A stretch of DNA of 32,319 bases from Planctomycetota bacterium (GTDB lineage: Bacteria > Planctomycetota > Phycisphaerae > WQYP01). Of the stretch, positions 1 to 8,813 are shown piece after piece. The notes below the pieces were generated by a model that saw nothing but the letters and a program-made list of their open reading frames with translations, did no database searches and had not been told where the DNA came from. Location: assembly GCA_021809365.1 (NCBI GenBank), contig JAKBAC010000022.1, forward strand, positions 1 to 32,319, in the 5' to 3' direction. Every line of letters starts with the position of its first letter. Position 1 is the stretch's first letter. Position numbers and translations under genes: made by a program.

Positions 1-302
1 GCCATCTGCGGCGTCGCGTCGGCTCAAGGGGTTTACGAACCCGGTTCTCGCCGCCGACTCCTGGCATCTGGCCGGTTTGAGGCCAATCCACCCGTAATTA
101 CGGTTGGAACAGGGCACTAATCTGGCTGATTCTTCATCTGCGCCATTTGTTGCATGTTGTCTGGCTGATAAGTTCAATATGACTGGCGGTACAACAATCT
201 ACTAATCGTGGATCCGCATGCACCTGGACGGTCGGCAGGCACATATTACTTCTTGCCATGTCGGCGATTCATTCGGAAATATCAATGAAATCGGCGCGGA
301 TT
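1..302. other. Intergenic or partial gene end, no recognisable product
   Basis: No gene could be supported here. On the plus strand one frame is open from the window edge to a TAA at 118-120 and another to a TAA at 95-97. Either could be the last part of a gene that starts outside the window, but the residues match no family I recognise. A short hairpin (GGGTT, loop TACG, AACCC) lies near position 30. The remaining ~180 bases look non-coding. Confidence 0.3.
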
Positions 303-2117
303 CTATTGGTTTAGTTTTCTTACCGTCACACTGCTCAGATAGTACGGCCCCTGCCGAATGAGAAAATTGTAGTTCCATCGGTTGACAAATTGATCGTTAT
401 TAATTTTCCAGGTGATCGTGCTCCAATGTTTTCCTGGCGGAATGAGTTGTGCCGGGAGTGTCGTAAATCCCTTGGTGGATTCATAGGTAAGAATCATCTT
501 AGCCGGCACTTTGTTGGAAATGCGCCGCGCCTGCACACGAATTTCAATGGGGACGGTGGTATAGGAGAGAAAGTTGGGGTCCACGATAAAAATGTTGGCA
601 CCACGCATGTTGCCGGGCAGCAGACCATGGTTGTGTTTCGTGGCAAACTCGCTGATCCAGTGGCCAACTTGAAAATGCAGACCTTGGGCGACCGGCTTAC
701 GCCCCATGACAATCGACACCGACTTGGCATGGCTGTAATCGCCATTCCATGGAAATGGCCTGGTATTGTCAGACCGAGCCTGTTGCACAAGGTTTGCGGA
801 AACACCCGTGACCAAAATTGGAGCGGCGGTGAGGTGATAACTTGTTGCGGAGGTTGTTTTTCCGGTCAGCGGATCGGTAATTTCAACATTGCTTCCAAAG
901 CCGACTTCATTGGACGTTCCAATGGGTGCCCAGGTGCAAAGTACCGCGCCATGGTGCCCCTGAAATGTAAATCCGTAATCTTTCTTATTCAGCAGCACCC
1001 ATCCCAGATACTTCGGGTGCTCTCCCAATATTTTGATCATCTGTTGCATAACAGTGTAATTGACACGCGGATTTCCACGCGTTGCCGCCACGCCAATTCC
1101 CATCTCCCCGCCGGAAGCGTTGGCCCACGGCTTCTTGGGATGAGCCTGCGCTGCTGCGGTCAGCATCCCCATTTCATTGTGACCATCCAACCCACCGACA
1201 TCCCCGACGTCACGGCCCTGCCAGTATATACAATTGACGCCCTGGGCTATGCCCATGGCGTACGCTTTGACCATCGCATACCCCTGCTCCTTCACCGAAA
1301 CAAGGCCGATATTGCGTCCCGGCAGAATGAAGTTGATGGGACAGTTCGCGCGTGACGGATCCACTGCGGCAAGCATTTTTCGGATCGTCGCAATGATATG
1401 CAGGTACGCCGGTTCTGAACCATAGTTGATCGTGATTTCGTCCAATCTTTGATACCGGTTACCATATTTTTCCAAGAGTCCATCCATGGATTCATACGGA
1501 TACAACGTGATGTAATCAAAGTGATTCCTGGCTCCGGCCTGGATCACTCTTTTTAGAAAATTGACATTCGCTGAACTCGCGGTCAAACCAACCAGACAGG
1601 TGGGTTCCGCGGCGTGGGCTGCAATGTAGGCACTGACCATGATTTTGGCGTAATCCGCAACGGCAGAAGGCCGGTTCCCCTCATTGACCGTGTTATTCCA
1701 TACCTGCCAGTATTTAATCTTGCCATGGGCTTGCCCCACAACGTGCGTCACGTAGTTGGACCATTGGTTCAGATGCGCCACTGGAAATCCCCATCCTCGC
1801 TTCCCACTTTTATCCCAGCAGGCTCCCAGAAGCAGTCCACCAAATCGGATGTGTTGCGCAGACAGATACCGCATTTCTTTATCCATCACACCATACGTCC
1901 ATTTTCCCCGGCTTGGTTCGACTGAGCGCCATTCGGTGCCACCAACGGTATGCATCTCCAGGCAGCGAATCTCTTTCATTTGGGGAATGCAGCTTTTCCC
2001 ATAAAAGCCAAAGGGGCTGACTGTGGCCGGGGCCGAGGGCGTGGCCCCGACAACGGTGGCGACAGAAGCAACTACCAGCGACAGGCCGGCAATGATGGTG
2101 GTCAAAAGTCTGTTCAT
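303..2117 (-). CDS. Secreted clan-A glycosidase-like protein, catalytic residues apparently lost
   Basis: A 604-residue protein. The start is supported by AAGGA 8 nt upstream of the ATG and by a typical signal peptide (residues 1-25, cleavage near VVGA-TP). Residues 35-330 read like a (beta/alpha)8 glycosidase of the GH39/GH5 type: a GTEWRSVEPSRGKW-type strand/loop near 60-73 and an R/K-YWQVWN strand at 136-141. In active relatives that strand ends WNEP, with Glu as acid/base; here it is WNNTVN. The later strand that should carry the nucleophile (IW-x-T/S-E) reads INFILPGRNIG at 261-271 and has no Glu. The C-terminal ~170 residues look like beta-sandwich and may bind carbohydrate. It lies 15 bp behind the GH95-like gene, so the two are probably one operon. 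It may be a binding or scaffolding pseudoenzyme; fold assignment is inference from motifs. Confidence 0.72.
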   Translation of the reverse strand: MNRLLTTIIAGLSLVVASVATVVGATPSAPATVSPFGFYGKSCIPQMKEIRCLEMHTVGGTEWRSVEPSRGKWTYGVMDKEMRYLSAQHIRFGGLLLGACWDKSGKRGWGFPVAHLNQWSNYVTHVVGQAHGKIKYWQVWNNTVNEGNRPSAVADYAKIMVSAYIAAHAAEPTCLVGLTASSANVNFLKRVIQAGARNHFDYITLYPYESMDGLLEKYGNRYQRLDEITINYGSEPAYLHIIATIRKMLAAVDPSRANCPINFILPGRNIGLVSVKEQGYAMVKAYAMGIAQGVNCIYWQGRDVGDVGGLDGHNEMGMLTAAAQAHPKKPWANASGGEMGIGVAATRGNPRVNYTVMQQMIKILGEHPKYLGWVLLNKKDYGFTFQGHHGAVLCTWAPIGTSNEVGFGSNVEITDPLTGKTTSATSYHLTAAPILVTGVSANLVQQARSDNTRPFPWNGDYSHAKSVSIVMGRKPVAQGLHFQVGHWISEFATKHNHGLLPGNMRGANIFIVDPNFLSYTTVPIEIRVQARRISNKVPAKMILTYESTKGFTTLPAQLIPPGKHWSTITWKINNDQFVNRWNYNFLIRQGPYYLSSVTVRKLNQ

Positions 2118-2132
2118 TATGCTTATCCTTTT

Positions 2133-4532
2133 TCACATGGGAAATGGTTGCGGATTTCGGCATCCAGGTTTGGGCGATCCCCAATGGTTAGGTACGCCGG
2201 TTTGGCGCTTTACCGGAGCAATGGTCAAATCCGGAACCTTATCGCCGCAGTAGAGCACCGCGGCTTCGCCTTTCTTGAGGTCCAATTCCACCACGCCATC
2301 GGCAAGTTGCCGCATTACAACCCGCCGACCGGAATAAACCTTCACCGGTTCCGCCAAATCCGTGCGTACGCGGCACGGTTCGCCCAGCAGACTTTCCACC
2401 CGCACCCAGCGCGTTTTACCTTCCTTACGAACCGCGCTAACCAGAAATGCTCCCTCCGCCCTCATATTATGAATGGTAACTTCATTCCAAGTGTCCGGGA
2501 TCCCCGGGAACACGACAATCGTACCGCCCCAGCTCTGAAGCAAAAATTCCTGCAGCGCCACCGCCTCATACATACATGCGCCGATAGATCCCGATTCCGC
2601 GTAAAAGGTGTTCGCTTGCAGGCTGTCCAAGGCCAGATTCAGTTGATCCAGCGCATCATTGGGGCGCTGAGCGGCGACCAGAAGCGCCGCCGCACTCGCG
2701 TGTGACCATCCATTCAGCGACCCCATGTTGATGTAATGGTCCACCGAGCGCGTCATCAATGCCCGGTTTTCGCGCTGTCCCCAGTTCATCGTATGCAGAG
2801 GATATATCATCAGCAAATGCGAATAGTGCCGATGCCCCTTCGACAACGGCATCCCCGCGCCCACCCACAAAACCCCCGCCTCCTGCGGGTAATTCGTCAA
2901 GCGCTCAAGCACCTCCCGCCATTTGGGAATAAGCGGATCCTTAATCTTCAGCCGATGACATATTTTCAACAATGTCTGACAGCCCCAGCGAAACAATGCC
3001 AGATCATAATTGGTATCCGGCGAACTGCCGTATTCCGGCGAGAAGTCGATTGGCAAATGCAGCCTTCCATCCGGGCCGGTGAACATCAAGTGCAAAAATA
3101 AATTCGTGGCCCGGCGCAACAGCGGAAACAACTTTTTCCGCAGGCGCTGGTCATCCATGGTGCATCGATTCCATGAATAATAATCAAAGAGTACCCACAT
3201 CAGGTTGCCATTTTCGCCCCATGGAGAACGCAAATCAAAACTGGTGGTCCGCCCAAGAAATGCCGAATCCGCCTGCCAGGCCGTGCAATTTTTATTGTTG
3301 AAGTTTTTGACATTGCGAATCAGATTATGGTAATTCCGATCAAACATCCTGTACTGACTTTCTCCGAGTTCGAGGCGGTTCGATGCGCAAAATGGCCACA
3401 GGGAATCCACATTCCACCAGAATAGTGAATAGGGATTGCCCTTGTGATGATACCATGGACCTTCAATGTCAATAGCGGGACGGTCGGGCCGGGTTCCGGA
3501 GGCAAGTTTATAAATATCTATCCAGTAATCGCTTAGAACCCGGGCATCGGGAAGCGATACAAAACACGTTGGATAAAAGCGGTGCCACCATGTTCGCTGC
3601 GTCGCTACCAGCGCCGGAAGCCCCGTCGCCACCGCCTTTTTCACCCCCGCTACCGCTTCATCCGTAGCAATACTGAGTCGCGGCCACGGTTGCCCGCCCT
3701 TCACATACCGCCGATATCCGGCATTAAACGGGAGGGAGTTTCCAATACTGGCGAACAAGACACGGTGGCCCGGTGTGACCGTTATCTCCCGCCATGCCGT
3801 GGCATATTCTCCGCCCACCAGATGCTGCAGGCCTACGCCAAGCGGTTGAAGGCAGATATTCATCTCCCCGATTTTCTCAATTTTGGATGGTGGATCTGGC
3901 TTGTAGAAGGATGGATGGTATTTATTTGGAATTTTCGCCACACCGGGAACCCATTTCCACCGACACTCTTGCTCACCACCTTCTGTGTGCAGTTCGATAA
4001 CAATGGCCAGCTCCGTTGTATGCACAAAAGATCGCCAATGAATTTTCCCTTTGTCCGTCTCCAGTGTGCCCACCGCTTCAGCATCCCAAAGAACCACTCG
4101 CATGGTTCCGCCCGTCGGCTTGCCTACCGTTTCCAAAATAAAATGACCTATGGGCAACCTCTGCCGACAAAAGTAGGCGTTCGCTCCATCCGTGGTTCCC
4201 TGGTGATCCGCCACATCGCTGCGGCCCAGATCCCACCGCATGGGGCAATCTTTGTCGCTGTAAATCATCGCTCCAAGCAAGCCGTTACCGACAAACGCCC
4301 CCGCTTGATAGGCGCGCGGCAGCCGATCCCATACCAAATCCTGTTGCGCTAAAAACTCCTGCCAGTTCACCTGGTCATTCACCGCCGGCCCCGAACTGCT
4401 TGTGCCTTGCAGCTTCTGGGCTGCCCATGCGGCCCGACCGGATAGCGCCGCCGCTCCCGCCAACGCTCCAGCCGCCTGAAGAAATTGTCGCCGGGAACGG
4501 GAGGACGAAAATGCGCTTTTCTGATCTTCCAT
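2133..4532 (-). CDS. Tat-exported GH95-like glycoside hydrolase
   Basis: The protein is 799 residues from the ATG at 4532. This start has AAAGGAG about 9 nt upstream and gives a clean twin-arginine signal (SRSRRQFLQAAGALAGAAAL, ending at AWA). Upstream in-frame ATGs would add 51 unlikely residues. After the signal comes an N-terminal beta-sandwich with GNGLLGAMIYSDKDCPMRWDLGRSDV, the pattern seen in GH95 alpha-L-fucosidases/galactosidases and related (alpha/alpha)6 enzymes. A central helical barrel includes LFWWNVDSLWPF and the family-typical HRHYSHLLMIYPL. A C-terminal sandwich ends in KKGEAAVLYCGD. Length fits the family (about 750-850). It would cleave terminal sugars outside the cytoplasm; substrate cannot be told. 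It is first in an operon with the pseudo-glycosidase and divergent from the GH57-like gene. Confidence 0.82.
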   Translation of the reverse strand: MEDQKSAFSSSRSRRQFLQAAGALAGAAALSGRAAWAAQKLQGTSSSGPAVNDQVNWQEFLAQQDLVWDRLPRAYQAGAFVGNGLLGAMIYSDKDCPMRWDLGRSDVADHQGTTDGANAYFCRQRLPIGHFILETVGKPTGGTMRVVLWDAEAVGTLETDKGKIHWRSFVHTTELAIVIELHTEGGEQECRWKWVPGVAKIPNKYHPSFYKPDPPSKIEKIGEMNICLQPLGVGLQHLVGGEYATAWREITVTPGHRVLFASIGNSLPFNAGYRRYVKGGQPWPRLSIATDEAVAGVKKAVATGLPALVATQRTWWHRFYPTCFVSLPDARVLSDYWIDIYKLASGTRPDRPAIDIEGPWYHHKGNPYSLFWWNVDSLWPFCASNRLELGESQYRMFDRNYHNLIRNVKNFNNKNCTAWQADSAFLGRTTSFDLRSPWGENGNLMWVLFDYYSWNRCTMDDQRLRKKLFPLLRRATNLFLHLMFTGPDGRLHLPIDFSPEYGSSPDTNYDLALFRWGCQTLLKICHRLKIKDPLIPKWREVLERLTNYPQEAGVLWVGAGMPLSKGHRHYSHLLMIYPLHTMNWGQRENRALMTRSVDHYINMGSLNGWSHASAAALLVAAQRPNDALDQLNLALDSLQANTFYAESGSIGACMYEAVALQEFLLQSWGGTIVVFPGIPDTWNEVTIHNMRAEGAFLVSAVRKEGKTRWVRVESLLGEPCRVRTDLAEPVKVYSGRRVVMRQLADGVVELDLKKGEAAVLYCGDKVPDLTIAPVKRQTGVPNHWGSPKPGCRNPQPFPM

Positions 4533-4628
4533 AATGAGGACTCCTTTTATTTGCAACCGCTCACGGCTTTCGCTTTGCCACGCACACAATGGTACCGCGC
4601 ATGGATACTCGCGAACAAGCCTTTCCAC

Positions 4629-4634
4629 TATAAT
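4629..4634 (+). promoter_or_regulatory. Candidate -10 box (TATAAT) of the GH57-like gene
   Basis: A perfect TATAAT hexamer lies 40 bp upstream of the GH57-like ATG, in the 142-bp divergent gap between it and the GH95-like gene. I see no good -35 hexamer at 16-18 bp spacing, so this is only a candidate. Confidence 0.3.
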
Positions 4635-4674
4635 CCATGAACTTAGGCGCGGTGACTTACGCAGGGAATCTACA

Positions 4675-5841
4675 ATGGCTGACATTGTTTTATATCTTCA
4701 AATACATCAGCCGTATCGGCTGCGGCGGTACAGCCTTTTTGATTCAGATGGTGATTACTTTGACCACGCGGCCAATCGGCGCTATATCCGGCAGGTGTCC
4801 GAGCGCTGTTACATACCCGCAACACAGGTGCTACTGGAACTCGCCAGAAAATATGGAGAGCGATTTCGCGTGACGCTGGGGGTTACCGATACGGCTCTGG
4901 AGCAATTGGCCACGGATGCGCCTGCGGTGGTGGCGTTGTTGAAAGAACTGGCGGCCACCGGATCCGTGGAATTTCTCGGAGAACCATCCCATCACAGCCT
5001 GGCGTGCCTGTATTCACCCGAGGAATTCGGGCAACAGGCCAATCTGCACAGCGGTACCATTGAACGCCTTTTCGGCCAAAAGCCGGTGGTGTTTCGGAAT
5101 ACCAATCTGATTTATTCCAATGAAGTCGGACGGCTGGCGGCGGCATTAAATTTTCAGGCGGCCATCACCGAAGGGTGGGAGGGAGCGTTGGGAAATCTCA
5201 GCCCCAACCGCGTTTACAAAGCTCCGCGTGAACGGCTTAAACTTTTACTGCGGCATTACCGCTTAAGCGATGATGTGGCACTGCGCTTTTCCGCGCATGA
5301 CTGGGCAAAATGGCCATTGATGGCGGATACGTATGCACGCTGGCTGCATGGCACCGGCAAGGATGGAGAGTATTGCCTGCTGGGAATGGACTATGAAACC
5401 TTCGGCGAGCGCCATGCGGCGGCAAGCGGAATTTTCGACTTTTTGCGCGCATTACCCCGCTACGTGCTGGAAATGTCCGATCGCTTCACCACACCGGGGG
5501 AAATTGTCAAACGCCAGGAGCCGGTCTCGGAATTAAATGTCCCCCGCAACATCTGCTGGACCGACACGCAACGCGATCTGTCGCCCTGGCTGGGCAACGC
5601 CATGCAGGCCAACGCGCTGCAGGAACTTTATCGATTGGAACAACCCGTCAAGGCTTCGGCTGATTCGGCCCTGCTTGCAACGTGGCGGAAATTAAGTTCC
5701 AGCGACCACTTTCTGTATATGAACACACGATTTTTCGGTGACGGCAAGACCCCGAGTTTCAGCATCTACGAATCCCCCTATGATGCCTACATGAATTACA
5801 TGAGTGTGCTCGACAGCTTGGCAGCCCGCGTACAGGCATGA
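4675..5841 (+). CDS. GH57 alpha-amylase-like protein, nucleophile Glu replaced by Asn
   Basis: A 388-residue cytoplasmic protein. The ATG at 4675 has AGGG about 9 nt upstream, and the next residues match the usual GH57 N-terminus (MADIVLYLQIHQPYRLRRY). GH57 conserved regions are clear: region 1 HQP at 11-13, region 2 GSVEFLGE at 96-103, region 3 FRNTNLIYSNEVG at 140-152, and region 4 MDYETFGE at 238-245 with the acid/base Asp at 239. In archaeal alpha-amylase-type members region 3 reads FRNTELIY, and that Glu is the nucleophile; here it is Asn144. The GH57 literature describes alpha-amylase-like homologues that have lost one or both catalytic residues, so this is likely one of those. Length is normal. 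It may bind or remodel an alpha-glucan, or be non-catalytic. Confidence 0.85.
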   Translation: MADIVLYLQIHQPYRLRRYSLFDSDGDYFDHAANRRYIRQVSERCYIPATQVLLELARKYGERFRVTLGVTDTALEQLATDAPAVVALLKELAATGSVEFLGEPSHHSLACLYSPEEFGQQANLHSGTIERLFGQKPVVFRNTNLIYSNEVGRLAAALNFQAAITEGWEGALGNLSPNRVYKAPRERLKLLLRHYRLSDDVALRFSAHDWAKWPLMADTYARWLHGTGKDGEYCLLGMDYETFGERHAAASGIFDFLRALPRYVLEMSDRFTTPGEIVKRQEPVSELNVPRNICWTDTQRDLSPWLGNAMQANALQELYRLEQPVKASADSALLATWRKLSSSDHFLYMNTRFFGDGKTPSFSIYESPYDAYMNYMSVLDSLAARVQA

Positions 5842-5845
5842 CAGA

Positions 5846-5868
5846 GCGCCATGGGCGCGGCAATTTTT
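5846..5868 (+). terminator. Candidate terminator after the GH57-like gene
   Basis: A short GC stem (GCGCC, loop ATG, GGCGC) is followed within 6 nt by five Ts, 5 bp after the GH57-like stop codon. Stem and loop are both short, so it is a weak candidate. Confidence 0.3.
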
Positions 5869-5989
5869 CCAACGGTGGATGTGATTGGAAATTTTATATT
5901 TGAAAAATTAAGCTCGCCGTGGTGGCGGCAGCGGAGCATAAGAATTGAGAGCGGGAGATCATACGAGCAAATAGGATGGACATGCTGAC

Positions 5990-7306
5990 ATGGCGAACTT
6001 CCGGATTGCGATCATGGCACAACACACGACGGCAACTACAGCACGGCACCGCGGCTACCATACTTTGCTGACACCATATTTCGCGGCCATGGGATTGGCA
6101 GCCGGAGCTGCGTTTCTCCGGGCGCAAACGCCGATTGCGCCCTCGGATGTGCCGTCCGCACGGGCATCCGCGTTACTGTCGCAAGGCCTGGCGGAGTTAT
6201 CGTCGCATCAATATCTCCGGCGGCAACACGGCACAAAACTCATCCAAGCCGCCTTGACTATGCAACTGCGGGCGATCATCCATGCCGGCGGCCCGGAACG
6301 GGCGGCCCGGCTGATCAAAATACTCAAATTCAATATCAATCTTGATAACTGGACCGTGGCGGTGCTGAAGTTGCCACAGGCACGGCGTGCCGCGATGTTT
6401 GAATGGGGCATCCAACCGGAGGTTTTACCGCTGGTTGGTGCCGCATTCTCCGCCCGGCCCGACGTGCGGGCGTCATCCGCGGCCGGGCTGGCAAAAATTC
6501 CCGGTGCCAACAGCGACTGGATGCTCCGGCGACTCTTGGCGGATTCCCACCGTCTGGTTTATTTATCAACACTGGCGGCATTATGGGATCGCCAACCGTC
6601 GGCGCGGATAGTGGCCATTATTTTTCATCGGGCGGTGGGCGGCAACGTCAACTTCAACGGCCTGGTGACACGGAGAATCGTTCCATTCAATGGCCACAAG
6701 ATTGTGGTCGTGCGCTTTTCCAATTACTGGCAGCAGGTACAGGATGGCCAATATGCGGTGCAATTGCTTGTGCATTGGCATCCGACGGAATTGAAAACAT
6801 TGCTGGTGACGCTGACGCAAAAGTTTGCAGGCACATCCGACGCCAACAATATTCTGCAGCGGCAAAGCATGATGCAGGGACGGAATTTTATCGCTCTATT
6901 CAGACTCTACAAACCGGCTGCGGCGGCACCTTACCTGCTGAATCTGATTGGTCGGCCGGAAACCAACGAGATTAATTTTGTTTTCAACGGCCAGAACATT
7001 CATTGGGATAACCGGACGATTCCGCTGTATCTGCTGACGCTGCTGACCGGCCATAAGCCGCAGCATTATCATTTCTTCAAAACCGCGTTGTATGGAGGAA
7101 GCTGGCTGTTTAACACGCGGGCGCAGGAGCATGGCGCAATCAAGGAAATGCGGGAGTTCTGGAAGAAGCGCGGTGTAACACCCATTCCCGAAATTTCAAC
7201 TAGCGCAGCCCGGCCCGCAACCACAACCGCACCAGCCACTCGAGCGGCACCGGCGACTCTTCCGGCGGCCATTCCCGCCAGTCGGCCCATGCCACCTCAT
7301 GGATGA
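5990..7306 (+). CDS. Hypothetical exported protein with HEAT-like helical repeats
   Basis: The protein has 438 residues and no family that I recognise. The N-terminus has a basic stretch followed by a hydrophobic segment (about residues 28-46, FAAMGLAAGAAFLRAQ), consistent with an N-terminal anchor or signal peptide. Residues 60-230 are rich in short Ala/Leu helices such as RAAMFEWGIQPEVLPLVGAA and a DVRASSAAGLAKI stretch, which looks like HEAT/armadillo-type alpha-solenoid. The last ~40 residues are low-complexity Ala/Pro/Thr. AGGA lies 13 nt upstream of the ATG at 5990, rather distant; the ATG at 6014 is an alternative but has no ribosome-binding site. The gene converges on hyfF with a 28-bp gap. 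Function unknown. Confidence 0.6.
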   Translation: MANFRIAIMAQHTTATTARHRGYHTLLTPYFAAMGLAAGAAFLRAQTPIAPSDVPSARASALLSQGLAELSSHQYLRRQHGTKLIQAALTMQLRAIIHAGGPERAARLIKILKFNINLDNWTVAVLKLPQARRAAMFEWGIQPEVLPLVGAAFSARPDVRASSAAGLAKIPGANSDWMLRRLLADSHRLVYLSTLAALWDRQPSARIVAIIFHRAVGGNVNFNGLVTRRIVPFNGHKIVVVRFSNYWQQVQDGQYAVQLLVHWHPTELKTLLVTLTQKFAGTSDANNILQRQSMMQGRNFIALFRLYKPAAAAPYLLNLIGRPETNEINFVFNGQNIHWDNRTIPLYLLTLLTGHKPQHYHFFKTALYGGSWLFNTRAQEHGAIKEMREFWKKRGVTPIPEISTSAARPATTTAPATRAAPATLPAAIPASRPMPPHG

Positions 7307-7334
7307 AGCAGTCCCGGGCAAGTGGTCATCCTCA

Positions 7335-8765
7335 CTATGGCTTGGCCCCCAGATAGTGTCCGGCATTGTACAAAAGTATCCGCAGGGGTTCTGGCAGATA
7401 CAGCCCCAACAGCAATACCAGAACAAGTCCCGCGAGAACCGGCACTCCGGTCATCCACCCGTCCTGATAATGACTGCGCGCGGCGGCGGCGGGCGGGCGG
7501 CCAAACACCGCGGCCAGCACGATTCGCCCCATTCCCAGAAAAATCACCAGCATCAGGGATAAAATCCCCGCGCCGATCAGAAAATGGCCCGCGATAAACG
7601 CGCCGTATATGATCATAAACTCACTGACAAACGGGCCGAACGGGGGCGATCCGGTGATGGCCAGAAACGCCAGTAAAAATACCGTTCCCGAAAGCGGAAG
7701 CCGCCGCATGGCTCCCCGCACCTGGCTGGTGTTTTTACCGCCGAACGCGCGGTCCATATTACCGATTGAAAAAAACAGCGATCCCTTCGTCAGTCCACTG
7801 TTAATGACATGCAGCAGCGCACCGATCAAGGCGATTCCGCCGAGGCCCAGCCCCAGGGCCAAAATACCCATGTGTTCCACGCTCGAATAAGCCAGCATCC
7901 GCTTGAGGTCTTTCTGTCCGATGATAAAAATCGCGGCGACAAGCATGGATAGAAAACCCAAAATGATCAAGAGCCTGCTGGCGAAGGCCGCTTCCCCAGC
8001 CGCTTGGAGAATATGCTCGGATCGCACCACCATTAAAAACGCACTGCTGATCAGCGCTCCTGAGAATAAGGCCGAAACGCCCGCCGGGCTTTCACCATGC
8101 GCATCGGGCAGCCACGCGTGCATGGGCGCAAGCCCCATTTTTGTACCATAACCCACCAGCAGCAGAACAAATCCGGCCTTCATCCAGGTTTTGTCCATTA
8201 GCGGTGCCTGCCGGAGCAGGTCCGCGATGTTCAGAGAAGGAATCAATCCCTGCCGGACCGCCGCATAAGCCATAAAAAATGAACCCAGCAGGGCCAGGGC
8301 GATTCCCACCGAGCAGATCAAAAGGTATTTCCACGTGGCCTCAAGGGATTGCTGCGTCCGATTGAAATAAATCAAAGGCGCGGAACTGATGGTGCTGGAT
8401 TCCATCGCCACCCACATGAGACCGAGGTTGTCGGTGCAGATGACCAGTGTCATGGCCCCGAGAAACAAAAGCAGGCAGGTGCAGAAAACGCGATTGGCGT
8501 GATCCGCGCGATAGTGCAGATAATCCACCAGATAAAACGAGGCGAGCAAAAACAGGACACTGATAACCAGCAATACCACCCGGCCCGGCGGATCAATGCC
8601 CAGCCAACTGTTCGCCGGTAGATTTCCGTAACCCGCCAGCAGGCTGAGCACCAGGGCCAGATGGGCGATTGAAACCATCGGCAGCAGCCAGGGCCGCCAG
8701 TAATTCGATGGAATAAGGGCCGCACACATGGCGGCCAATGGAGCTAAACAAATCAGTATAAGCAT
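7335..8765 (-). CDS. hyfF: Hydrogenase-4 component F-like antiporter subunit (NuoL/MrpA superfamily)
   Basis: A 476-residue polytopic membrane protein with about 14 hydrophobic helices. The MESSTISSAPLIYF segment is typical of HyfF rather than NuoL/NuoN. The ion-channel core has a conserved Lys and His in GYGTKMGLAPMHAWLPDAHGE and a second Lys in GQKDLKRMLAYSSVEHMG. The C-terminal half has ITGSPPFGPFVSE. In hydrogenase-4/formate hydrogenlyase complexes this subunit is thought to couple electron transfer to proton or sodium translocation. It lies 48 bp downstream of hyfB. The upstream Shine-Dalgarno is weak (GGAAC). E. coli HyfF is somewhat longer (about 526). No hyfC, E, G, H or I lies next to it, so its redox partner is not visible. 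Confidence 0.85.
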   Translation of the reverse strand: MLILICLAPLAAMCAALIPSNYWRPWLLPMVSIAHLALVLSLLAGYGNLPANSWLGIDPPGRVVLLVISVLFLLASFYLVDYLHYRADHANRVFCTCLLLFLGAMTLVICTDNLGLMWVAMESSTISSAPLIYFNRTQQSLEATWKYLLICSVGIALALLGSFFMAYAAVRQGLIPSLNIADLLRQAPLMDKTWMKAGFVLLLVGYGTKMGLAPMHAWLPDAHGESPAGVSALFSGALISSAFLMVVRSEHILQAAGEAAFASRLLIILGFLSMLVAAIFIIGQKDLKRMLAYSSVEHMGILALGLGLGGIALIGALLHVINSGLTKGSLFFSIGNMDRAFGGKNTSQVRGAMRRLPLSGTVFLLAFLAITGSPPFGPFVSEFMIIYGAFIAGHFLIGAGILSLMLVIFLGMGRIVLAAVFGRPPAAAARSHYQDGWMTGVPVLAGLVLVLLLGLYLPEPLRILLYNAGHYLGAKP

Positions 8766-8813
8766 GTTCCGTATACTACCTTAAACTCTCCCGATATTTC
8801 TTTTGCCGCACCG

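Noticed and set aside
390..1355. A 321-codon plus-strand frame opposite the first glycosidase-like gene
   Set aside because: It lies wholly inside a gene with a signal peptide, ribosome-binding site and family-like motifs on the other strand. Its product is rich in His, Arg and Cys with no recognisable domain, as expected of an antisense shadow.
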